Assembly (NCBI GenBank): GCA_905203475.1
Contig: CAJKWD010000012.1
Span: 1 to 29,497 of the forward strand
Direction: 5' to 3'
DNA from: an uncultured Acholeplasmataceae bacterium
GTDB taxonomy: Bacteria; Bacillota_I; Bacilli_A; RF39; UBA660
DNA: 29,497 nucleotides
Shown piece after piece: positions 22,292 through 28,718 of this stretch. The translations under genes and the position numbers were made by a program. The notes under the pieces are model-generated. The model made no database searches and was not told where the DNA came from. It saw only the letters and a program-made list of their open reading frames with translations. Numbering within the stretch: position 1 is the first letter of the stretch; each line of letters starts with the position of its first letter.

Positions 22292-22323
22292 TTACTACAC
22301 CTCTCGAGTCTTCTACTATATCT

Positions 22324-22351
22324 AATATATCATATTTTATCCCGATTGCAA
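22324..22351 (-). promoter_or_regulatory. Possible promoter of the surface protein leader
   Basis: Minus-strand TTGCAA (22346-22351), 16 bases, TATATT (22324-22329). Predicted start near 22317, giving a leader of about 190 bases. Confidence 0.5.
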
Positions 22352-22381
22352 AGCAATTCGATATCTCTTTACAGTAATCAT
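22337..22381 (-). CDS. Mini-ORF, 14 codons (minus strand)
   Basis: MITVKRYRIALQSG, preceded by GGAGGTGA seven bases before the ATG. It is half of a symmetric pair with the plus-strand mini-ORF at 22420 and overlaps the promoter proposed for the surface leader. Whether it is translated is unknown; it could be a leader peptide or a decayed gene start. Confidence 0.3.
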   Translation of the reverse strand: MITVKRYRIALQSG

Positions 22382-22388
22382 TAGGTGT

Positions 22389-22415
22389 TCACCTCCAATA
22401 TAGATAAGGAGGTGA
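22389..22415. repeat. Inverted repeat made of two facing Shine-Dalgarno sequences
   Basis: TCACCTCC (22389-22396), 11 bases, GGAGGTGA (22408-22415), a perfect 8-bp inverted repeat. On each strand one arm is an ideal ribosome binding site in front of an ATG and the other arm is its complement, so in RNA the site would be sequestered in a hairpin. Confidence 0.7.
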
Positions 22416-22419
22416 TAGT

Positions 22420-22464
22420 ATGAGATATGAGAAAAAATCATCTATACTCTATTACAACTTCTGA
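22420..22464 (+). CDS. Mini-ORF, 14 codons (plus strand)
   Basis: MRYEKKSSILYYNF after AAGGAGGTGATAGT. The ribosome binding site and its hairpin resemble the start regions of small type I toxin genes in Firmicutes, but the product lacks the hydrophobic helix of such toxins, so it may be a remnant. Confidence 0.3.
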   Translation: MRYEKKSSILYYNF

Positions 22465-22496
22465 AACTTCTCATGATTCTTCTACTGTTAATTACA

Positions 22497-22559
22497 TTAA
22501 AAAACACCTAGTATAAACTAAGTGTACACGTATTTCTGTGGACACTTGTTAAGTATCCC
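22497..22559 (-). ncRNA. Putative small RNA of about 60 bases
   Basis: A strong promoter (22566-22594) is followed after about 40 bases by a terminator: ACACTTAGT-TTAT-ACTAGGTGT (22525-22504, with a G-U pair) then TTTTT. No ORF with a ribosome binding site lies inside. An alternative upstream stem AAGTGT/ACACTT (22547-22542/22525-22520) shares bases with the terminator. It lies antisense and 3' to the plus-strand mini-ORF. Confidence 0.5.
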
Positions 22560-22565
22560 TCTTCC

Positions 22566-22594
22566 ATTATATGATAATCACCAAGTTTTGTAAA
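22566..22594 (-). promoter_or_regulatory. SigA-type promoter of the small RNA
   Basis: Minus-strand TTTACA (22589-22594), 17 bases, perfect TATAAT (22566-22571), immediately downstream of the rpe terminator. Confidence 0.75.
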
Positions 22595-22619
22595 TAAAAA
22601 GTATTCCATAAAGAATACT
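22595..22619 (-). terminator. Intrinsic terminator of the rlmN-rpe operon
   Basis: A 7-bp stem AGTATTC/GAATACT (22600-22606/22613-22619) with a 6-base loop and a T-run on the minus strand, four bases after the rpe stop codon. Confidence 0.85.
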
Positions 22620-22622
22620 CAT

Positions 22623-23243
22623 TTAACGTAACATATCAATTTGATGTTGGTAATCATCATGGTTAGTAATAAAACTACCAGAAACTAAAATATCTGCTCC
22701 AATACATTGTTGCTTTGTTTTTTCATTGATACCACCATCTACTTCTATTACATAGTGATAATTTCTTTCTTTTCGCATTCTATCAAGAAAACGAATTTTA
22801 TCACTAGCACTTTCTAAGAAAGTTTGTCCTCCTGCTCCAGGTTCTACACTCATGACTAATACTAAATCTATTTCATCTAAATATGGTATTAGAAAAGAAA
22901 CTGGTGTATCAGGTTTTAAAGAAATACCTACTTTTATATTTTTCTCATGAATCATATGAATTAACTTTTCAATTTTAGTACTGACTTCTACATGAAATGT
23001 AATATAATCAGGCTTTAAAGCGATGTAATGTTCAAAATAAGCTGGTACGTCTTCTACCATTAAATGAATGTCTAATGGCTTTAATAATTGATTTTTTAAA
23101 GGTATATAATCCTTTGTTTTATGTGATACAAATTTACCATCCATAACATCTAGATGAATATAATCTGTATCCGTATAATTTAACTTTTCTAAACAGTCAT
23201 TTATATGATCTTGAACTGATAAAATACTGGTTGATATTTTCAT
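22623..23243 (-). CDS. rpe: Ribulose-phosphate 3-epimerase
   Basis: 206 residues, TIM-barrel enzyme of the pentose phosphate pathway interconverting ribulose-5-P and xylulose-5-P. Starts MKISTSILS; catalytic and metal residues in IHLDVMDGKFV, LDIHLMVEDV, LVMSVEPGAGGQTF and IEVDGGIN. Slightly shorter than the usual 215-220 residues, mainly in the C-terminal part. GAGGTGA precedes the ATG, which overlaps the rsgA stop by 4 bases. Last gene of the operon; thiN, next in Bacillus, is absent. Confidence 0.95.
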   Translation of the reverse strand: MKISTSILSVQDHINDCLEKLNYTDTDYIHLDVMDGKFVSHKTKDYIPLKNQLLKPLDIHLMVEDVPAYFEHYIALKPDYITFHVEVSTKIEKLIHMIHEKNIKVGISLKPDTPVSFLIPYLDEIDLVLVMSVEPGAGGQTFLESASDKIRFLDRMRKERNYHYVIEVDGGINEKTKQQCIGADILVSGSFITNHDDYQHQIDMLR

Positions 23244-24076
23244 ACATCACCTCGTATAAACTGAATATAATTTTCATATCTTGATTTTAAAATTGTACCA
23301 TCCTCTACTTTTTCTTTTACCATACAATGATCTTCTTTATCATGCATGCAATCTTTATATTTACAATACTCTTTATATGTTTCAAACTCTTTAAATTGAT
23401 CTCTAATACTTGCTTTATCCATTTCAAAATCAAGAGCAGAAAAGCCTGGTGTATCAGCTACCAATCCTCCAAACAATGGAATTAATTCAACATGTCTTGT
23501 CGTATGTTTACCTCTTCCTAAAGCATAAGAAATTTCTGATGTTTTTAATTGTAACTTCGCATCTAAATGATTTAAAAGTGTTGATTTACCAGCTCCACTT
23601 TGACCAGTAAAGACAGTAATCTTATTTTGAAATATATTCTTAATTTGCTCTAAATCAGTATTACGATATACTTGATAACCAATCTTTTTATAATAATCCA
23701 TAATTGTTTCTATCTCATGCATTTCTTCTTCTGTTAATAAATCTAGTTTTGTAAAACAAATAATTGGTTCAATACGATTATATTCAATAATTGTAATTAA
23801 TTTATCTAATAAATAAGAAGAAAAATTAGGATGCTTTACACTTGTTAAAATGACAACCTGATCAATATTGGAAACAGGAGGTCTTTTTAATTCATTTTTT
23901 CTTGGTAATATTTCTAAAATATAATTATTTTCATCATCAAATAAAACTTCATCACCAACAAGTGGTATGATTTTCATATTACGAAATTTACCACGGCATT
24001 TACAAACAAAGACATTACCTGTCTTTGTTTGTACCGTATAATCATTACTAATATTTTTTATAATTCTTCCTTGCAT
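23240..24076 (-). CDS. rsgA: Small ribosomal subunit biogenesis GTPase RsgA
   Basis: 278 residues. Circularly permuted GTPase that checks late 30S maturation. N-terminal OB fold, then the motifs in permuted order: G4 FTKLDLL, G1 GQSGAGKSTLLN, G2 region GRGKHTTRHVE, G3 ADTPGFSAL. The C-terminal zinc site is YCKYKDCMHDKEDHC. Starts eight bases after prkC. In Firmicutes RsgA (CpgA) is a substrate of PrkC, which fits its position. Confidence 0.96.
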   Translation of the reverse strand: MQGRIIKNISNDYTVQTKTGNVFVCKCRGKFRNMKIIPLVGDEVLFDDENNYILEILPRKNELKRPPVSNIDQVVILTSVKHPNFSSYLLDKLITIIEYNRIEPIICFTKLDLLTEEEMHEIETIMDYYKKIGYQVYRNTDLEQIKNIFQNKITVFTGQSGAGKSTLLNHLDAKLQLKTSEISYALGRGKHTTRHVELIPLFGGLVADTPGFSALDFEMDKASIRDQFKEFETYKEYCKYKDCMHDKEDHCMVKEKVEDGTILKSRYENYIQFIRGDV

Positions 24077-24084
24077 ACGTATTC

Positions 24085-25869
24085 CTATTCTGTTGGAGTA
24101 GCTGAAGTTGTAGGTGATGGTGTAGTGGATGGAGTTGTTGTTGGACTTGGAGATGGAGATGCTTTTTCTGATTTCTTTGATACTGTAACTGTTAATGTTA
24201 CACTTGTATTTACTTTTGTTCCTGCTGCTCTACTCTGTGATAGAATCATGTTTGGTTCTACATCATCTGTTTCTCGATAATTTTTTTCAAGTGTTACACC
24301 ATGTTTATTAGCCCATGCTTCTACTTGACTAATTGTATAATTTTCTCCAATAAAGTCTGGGTATTCCGCATAAAATTCTGGAACATAAAGAACAATGGTA
24401 TCTCCTTTTTCTAACTCTTCCCCTGCATCTACACTTTGACCAACAATTGTTCCAGCTTTTACTGAAGTATCAGATTCTGCATATTCTCTAGTTTCTCTTT
24501 CAACATTAATATCAGAAGCTTTTAACATTGCTTCTACTTCATAATAATTCATACCTGTATAATCTTCTACTTCTACTTTGTTGGTACCTGTTGATACATA
24601 TAATTGAATTTTGGTACCTTTTTTTACACTTCTACCTTTTTCTGGGCTTGTCTTGATAACTCTACCCTTTTTAACTTTATCATTTGCTTGTTTTACATCT
24701 TTAGAAGTAACTTCTAATCCAGCGTCCTCTAATTTTTCTTTTGCTTTCTCTACAGTCATCTTACTAACATCTGGTACTTTTACTTCTTTACCACCTGTAA
24801 TTTTAGGAATTAATAAGAAAATTGCGATAAATACAATTACTAATGTTGCGAAAATACTACCAGCAATCATTAATCCCGTATTTAATTTTTTTTCTTTCTT
24901 ATCTTTTTTACGTTTACTACGACTTTCCTCTTCATTTTCTAACTCATCTAGAAGTCCTTTATTTAATTCTTCACGTGATAATTTTTTTGTTTCTTCTAAT
25001 TCATTTTCTGGATATGAATATACCCATTTTTCTTCATCTTCACGTTCTGGAGATAATACTGTTTTTAAATCATCATGCATCTCACGAGCTGAATCATAAC
25101 GATTTTTAGGGTTTTTCGCACATGCTCTTAAGATAACATTTTCAACACTTTGTGGAATATCTTCGTTGTATTTTCTAACACTTGGGATTGGTGTTTTCAT
25201 TTGTTTAATCGCAATTTCAACTGCATTATCACCTTTAAATGGAACTCTACCTGTTAATAATTCAAACATTAATATACCTAATGAATAAATATCACTCTTA
25301 ACAGTTGCGCCATTTCCATTCGCTTGTTCTGGTGGTAAATAATGAACAGAACCCATAATAGAATTTGTCTCTGTTAATTCATGATTATTTAAAGCAGTAG
25401 CAATTCCAAAGTCTGTAATTTTTACCATACCATTATCTAAAATTAAAACATTTTGTGGTTTAATATCACGATGAATAATATAGCTATCATGGGCGTGTGC
25501 AATCGCACTTGTAAGCTGTAACATAATATCTACAACTTCTGGTAAAGTAAGTGCACCACGTTTTTTTATTAAACTTTTTAATGTCTTACCTTCTACATAT
25601 TCCATGACAATAAAATATTCACCATTATCTTCTCCAACATCATAAAGTTCTACGATGTTTGGATGATTTAAACTAGAAGCGCTAATTGCTTCTCTTTGAA
25701 ATTTCTTTACAAATTTCTCATCTCCAGCTAAATCACCACGCAATATTTTTACAGCTACATCACGATCTAAAATTGTATCATGAGCAAGGTAGACATTTGC
25801 CATACCTCCTTCACCAATTAAACGAATAATTTGATAACGATCATTTATCTTCTGCCCTCTTGCAACCAT
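24085..25869 (-). CDS. prkC: PASTA-domain Ser/Thr protein kinase
   Basis: 594-residue membrane kinase sensing muropeptides or lipid II and controlling wall growth, division and, in spore formers, germination. Kinase domain about 12-270: GEGGMANVYLA, Lys41 in VAVKIL, HRDIKPQN (Asp135), DFGIA (153-157), activation loop Thr-rich, PPEQ. Juxtamembrane acidic/basic stretch, transmembrane helix about 332-355, three PASTA repeats (about 361-427, 430-496, 497-565) and a low-complexity Ser/Pro/Thr tail. The tail composition resembles the linker of the prepilin-like protein. ATG overlaps the phosphatase stop (TAATG). Confidence 0.97.
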   Translation of the reverse strand: MVARGQKINDRYQIIRLIGEGGMANVYLAHDTILDRDVAVKILRGDLAGDEKFVKKFQREAISASSLNHPNIVELYDVGEDNGEYFIVMEYVEGKTLKSLIKKRGALTLPEVVDIMLQLTSAIAHAHDSYIIHRDIKPQNVLILDNGMVKITDFGIATALNNHELTETNSIMGSVHYLPPEQANGNGATVKSDIYSLGILMFELLTGRVPFKGDNAVEIAIKQMKTPIPSVRKYNEDIPQSVENVILRACAKNPKNRYDSAREMHDDLKTVLSPEREDEEKWVYSYPENELEETKKLSREELNKGLLDELENEEESRSKRKKDKKEKKLNTGLMIAGSIFATLVIVFIAIFLLIPKITGGKEVKVPDVSKMTVEKAKEKLEDAGLEVTSKDVKQANDKVKKGRVIKTSPEKGRSVKKGTKIQLYVSTGTNKVEVEDYTGMNYYEVEAMLKASDINVERETREYAESDTSVKAGTIVGQSVDAGEELEKGDTIVLYVPEFYAEYPDFIGENYTISQVEAWANKHGVTLEKNYRETDDVEPNMILSQSRAAGTKVNTSVTLTVTVSKKSEKASPSPSPTTTPSTTPSPTTSATPTE

Positions 25870-26603
25870 TATTGAACACCTCTTTTCAAATACGCTACAG
25901 AAATATTATCATTTCCACCACGATTATTACTCTTATGAATTAATTTTCTAACCATATCTTGGGCATCTAACTTTTCATTTAAAACTCTTTCAATTTGTTC
26001 AAACTCTAGCATATTCGTAAGACCATCACTACAAAGCAAAATGCCTTCCACATCTGTTTCAACATCAAAAATATCCATCTCTACTGTTGTTGTTGCTCCA
26101 AGCGCTCTCATCAATACATTTTTACGAGGATGTTCTTTTGCTTCCTCTTCTGTAAGTTCTCCACTTTTTACAAGTAAATTTACTAATGTATGATCATTGG
26201 TAATTTTATGAATCTTACCATGTTTTAAAACAAAACCACTGGAATCTCCAATATTACCAAATAATAAATATTCTGGAGTTAGAAGTGCAACTACAATTGT
26301 TGTACCCATTCCTTTTGATTCTGGATTTTCTTCTGTATAAGCATATATTTTTTCATTGGCTTCTGATACAGCTTGTTTTAAAAAGTCAATTGCTTCTTCT
26401 TTGGTACCTACAGAAATTTTATCTTTAAAGCTTTTTGTTAAATGATTAATGGTAATACTACTTGCGATTTCACCAGCACGATGTCCCCCCATACCATCTG
26501 CTACAGCAAGTAAATATTCTAGTGATTCATTCATTACAATTGCTACAGAATCTTCATTATGATCCCTAACCTTTCCAGGATCCGTTAAGCAAAAATAATC
26601 CAC
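25869..26603 (-). CDS. prpC: PP2C-type protein phosphatase (PrkC partner)
   Basis: 244 residues. Mn-dependent Ser/Thr phosphatase opposing PrkC. Metal motifs VRDHNEDS, VADGMGGHRAGE, GNIGDSSG, LLCSDGLTNML and GGNDNIS are all present. The start is taken as GTG at 26603: it encodes (M)DYFCLTDPGKVR, the usual N-terminus, and AGGAGG lies seven bases upstream. The frame extends to 26663, but that would overlap rlmN by about 60 bases and add a non-family N-terminus. Placed between rlmN and prkC as in Bacillus. Confidence 0.94.
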   Translation of the reverse strand: MDYFCLTDPGKVRDHNEDSVAIVMNESLEYLLAVADGMGGHRAGEIASSITINHLTKSFKDKISVGTKEEAIDFLKQAVSEANEKIYAYTEENPESKGMGTTIVVALLTPEYLLFGNIGDSSGFVLKHGKIHKITNDHTLVNLLVKSGELTEEEAKEHPRKNVLMRALGATTTVEMDIFDVETDVEGILLCSDGLTNMLEFEQIERVLNEKLDAQDMVRKLIHKSNNRGGNDNISVAYLKRGVQ

Positions 26604-26604
26604 T

Positions 26605-27627
26605 TTATCCCTCCTCATAATTAGAACGAAGTTGTCCACAAGCTGCCTGTACTTTGCTACCAAACTCTCTTCTAATTGTTGCTTGAATGTGATTTTTTTT
26701 CAGTACATCTAAGAAATTCAATATTCGTTCTTGACGACTCTTTTTATATTCGAAATGACTCGTTTCATTATATGGAATTAAATTCACATAGCAATTCATT
26801 CCTTTTAATAAATGTGCAAGTTCTAATGCACACTCGTCTGTATCATTCACATCCTGTAATAAAATATATTCAAACGTAAGTCTACGATGTGTTACATCAA
26901 TATATTTCTTTAATACTGGCATTAATTTTTCTAATGGATAGGCCTTATTAATCTTCATCAATTTACTTCTTAATTCATTATTTGGAGCATGAAGACTAAT
27001 CGCTAAATTCACTTGGTTTTCATCTTTCATAAATTGTTCTATTTTAGGAACAATTCCACAAGTAGATACAGTAATATGTCTAGCTCCAATTGCAAATCCT
27101 TTCGGATGATTTAAAATACGAATAAAACGAATCACATTGTCATAATTATCAAATGGTTCTCCAATTCCCATTAAAACGACATGACTAATACGTTTTTTAA
27201 AATCTTTTTCAATTTGTAATACTTGTTCTACCATTTCAGAAGTTTCTAAATTACGTACTTTTTTTAATCTTCCACTTTCACAAAAAGCACATCCCATATT
27301 ACAACCTACTTGACTAGAAACACATAAACTATTCCCATAATCATGATTCATTAAAACAGCTTCTATTTTATTTCCATCAGAAAGTTCAAATAAATATTTA
27401 TGAACATCAACATCATCTTGTTTTTCTAACATCGTTAATTTACCAAAATAGAAGTCTTCTTTTAATTTCGTAATCACAGCTTTTTTTACATTACTCATCT
27501 CATCAAAAGAAGTTACTCTTTTCTCATAAAGCCACTCATAAATTTGTGTTGCTTTAAATTTCTTCTCCCCTAGGGCTAAAAAATATTGTTCTAAATCTTC
27601 ATGAGTCATTCCATATATATCTTTCAT
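26605..27627 (-). CDS. rlmN: Dual-specificity 23S rRNA/tRNA adenine C2 methyltransferase
   Basis: 340 residues. Radical-SAM enzyme making m2A2503 in 23S rRNA and m2A37 in tRNA. The iron-sulfur cluster motif is CNMGCAFC, followed by MGIGEPFDNYDNV (SAM binding); the catalytic Cys pair is completed by a C-terminal Cys in AACGQLR. GGTGTTAGT precedes the ATG. First gene of the rlmN-prpC-prkC-rsgA-rpe operon. The Cfr relative is excluded by the overall RlmN-like N-terminus and synteny rather than by a diagnostic residue. Confidence 0.96.
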   Translation of the reverse strand: MKDIYGMTHEDLEQYFLALGEKKFKATQIYEWLYEKRVTSFDEMSNVKKAVITKLKEDFYFGKLTMLEKQDDVDVHKYLFELSDGNKIEAVLMNHDYGNSLCVSSQVGCNMGCAFCESGRLKKVRNLETSEMVEQVLQIEKDFKKRISHVVLMGIGEPFDNYDNVIRFIRILNHPKGFAIGARHITVSTCGIVPKIEQFMKDENQVNLAISLHAPNNELRSKLMKINKAYPLEKLMPVLKKYIDVTHRRLTFEYILLQDVNDTDECALELAHLLKGMNCYVNLIPYNETSHFEYKKSRQERILNFLDVLKKNHIQATIRREFGSKVQAACGQLRSNYEEG

Positions 27628-27645
27628 ACTAACACCCTGTATATC

Positions 27646-27651
27646 ATTATA
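27646..27651 (-). promoter_or_regulatory. Extended -10 promoter of the rlmN operon
   Basis: Minus-strand TGATATAAT, perfect TATAAT with TG one base upstream, 19 bases before the rlmN start. No clear -35. Confidence 0.6.
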
Positions 27652-27742
27652 TCAGAATTTAAGAAAAAAATATATATCATCTTAAGCTTTATTATTTTTC
27701 ACCTACCTGAAATAATAGATTACTAATTGATATTTAACCTAC

Positions 27743-27770
27743 AAAAAACATCTACTTACATAGATGTTTT
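27743..27770 (-). terminator. Intrinsic terminator of the 27756 gene
   Basis: A 10-bp stem AAAACATCTA/TAGATGTTTT (27745-27754/27761-27770) with a 6-base loop holding the stop codon, then T-run on the minus strand. Confidence 0.85.
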
Positions 27771-28340
27771 GGCATTCCTTACTTTTTTTAATTTTTTTAC
27801 AAACTTTTGCACTAAATATGGTCTAGCGTATTCTTCTACAAAACAAAGTATACTATCTTTATATCTATCATAAGCTTCTTGATATTCACCACATTCAATT
27901 TTATAAACACAATATTTTATAATATTGTGGTAAATTTCATCATAAACCGTATTACTTTGCATCATCTGATCAATTGCTTCTACAATGACAGGTGCAACTT
28001 GATAGTAGTAATTTATATCAGAAGTTGCTACAAATTGATCACGAAACCATCTTAACATTGTCAATTCATAACAGTTATCATCAAACGCTTTTGGCATTTT
28101 TTTCATACATGCCGTTGTTAAATAACAAGAAATATCAGTTTTAGTTGATTTTCCATCAGCATCGTGTTCAACAATAGAACCTTTCCCAGTATCTGTATTA
28201 ATATTAATATGAATTGCCGAATGATCAGGCTCTGAAGGATTTTTATCATATACTGAGAAAGAAGAATTTGTATCATTTCCTGTCATTTTTGAATAATGTC
28301 CATCCTCATGTTGATATCCATATTTATCTTTTCCTGACAT
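27756..28340 (-). CDS. CFI-box-like protein of unknown function
   Basis: 194 residues, no signal peptide or membrane helix. The N-terminal 70 residues are hydrophilic and Asp/His/Gly-rich (low complexity). Then comes CYLTTACMKKMP, ELTMLRWFRDQF and YYYQVAPVIVEAI, which together match the pattern of the CFI-box C-terminal module (C-F/Y-I/L-x-T-A ... LRxFRD ... YYxxxP) as I remember it. The remaining C-terminal part is helical and basic. GAGGTATAG precedes the ATG, two bases after the upstream helical gene. Such modules occur in proteins linked to secretion or conflict systems, but no function is established here. Confidence 0.7.
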   Translation of the reverse strand: MSGKDKYGYQHEDGHYSKMTGNDTNSSFSVYDKNPSEPDHSAIHININTDTGKGSIVEHDADGKSTKTDISCYLTTACMKKMPKAFDDNCYELTMLRWFRDQFVATSDINYYYQVAPVIVEAIDQMMQSNTVYDEIYHNIIKYCVYKIECGEYQEAYDRYKDSILCFVEEYARPYLVQKFVKKLKKVRNAKTSM

Positions 28341-28342
28341 AA

Positions 28343-28639
28343 CTATACCTCTTTTCTTTTTAACTTTTCTTGTAACATAAATTCAAAAGCATAAAATTCA
28401 TTACTCATATGATCTGTCAAAGTAGAAAAATTATTATTTAAATTTAATAAATAAATCATATGCTCTATTTCTTTTAGAATGTTAAAATCCATTGTTTCAA
28501 TATGATTATTTTCTAACATATCTATCCACTGTAATATATTAGATTTCATAAATATAAGATCAACGTTCTTTAAATCATATTGATTTATTTCTTGTAGTTG
28601 TATCAAATCTTGTACTATATTATCTAAGTGTTTTCTCAT
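28343..28639 (-). CDS. Small helical protein of unknown function
   Basis: 98 residues, all predicted alpha-helical, rich in Leu, Asn, Ile and Glu, without membrane segments or cysteines. Not recognised. AAGGGATG precedes the ATG; a promoter with consensus -35 stands about 25 bases upstream. Two bases separate it from the CFI-box-like gene, so the two products are probably partners. Confidence 0.68.
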   Translation of the reverse strand: MRKHLDNIVQDLIQLQEINQYDLKNVDLIFMKSNILQWIDMLENNHIETMDFNILKEIEHMIYLLNLNNNFSTLTDHMSNEFYAFEFMLQEKLKRKEV

Positions 28640-28662
28640 ATCTTAACATCCCTTCTACAACA

Positions 28663-28690
28663 AGCATAACATAAGATTCTTTATTGTCAA
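28663..28690 (-). promoter_or_regulatory. Promoter of the 28639-27756 operon
   Basis: Minus-strand TTGACA (28685-28690), 16 bases, TATGCT (28663-28668); directly after the terminator of the upstream surface protein gene. Confidence 0.65.
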
Positions 28691-28717
28691 CAAAAAAAGA
28701 ATGATTATCTCATTCTT
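28691..28717 (-). terminator. Intrinsic terminator of the second surface protein gene
   Basis: An 8-bp stem AAGAATGA/TCATTCTT (28697-28704/28710-28717) with a 5-base loop, followed by a run of T on the minus strand. Confidence 0.85.
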
Positions 28718-28718
28718 C

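Noticed and set aside
22123..22317. T-box or metabolite riboswitch in the surface protein leader
   Set aside because: No T-box consensus (AGGGTGG-ACCGCG) or other known aptamer core is visible; leader-ORF translation explains the layout better.
24611..25099. 162-codon plus-strand ORF inside prkC
   Set aside because: Antisense shadow with Ser/Phe-rich composition caused by Glu/Lys-rich codons on the coding strand.
26604..26663. Longer N-terminus for the PP2C phosphatase
   Set aside because: It overlaps rlmN by about 60 bases and is not family-like; GTG at 26603 with AGGAGG gives the normal N-terminus.
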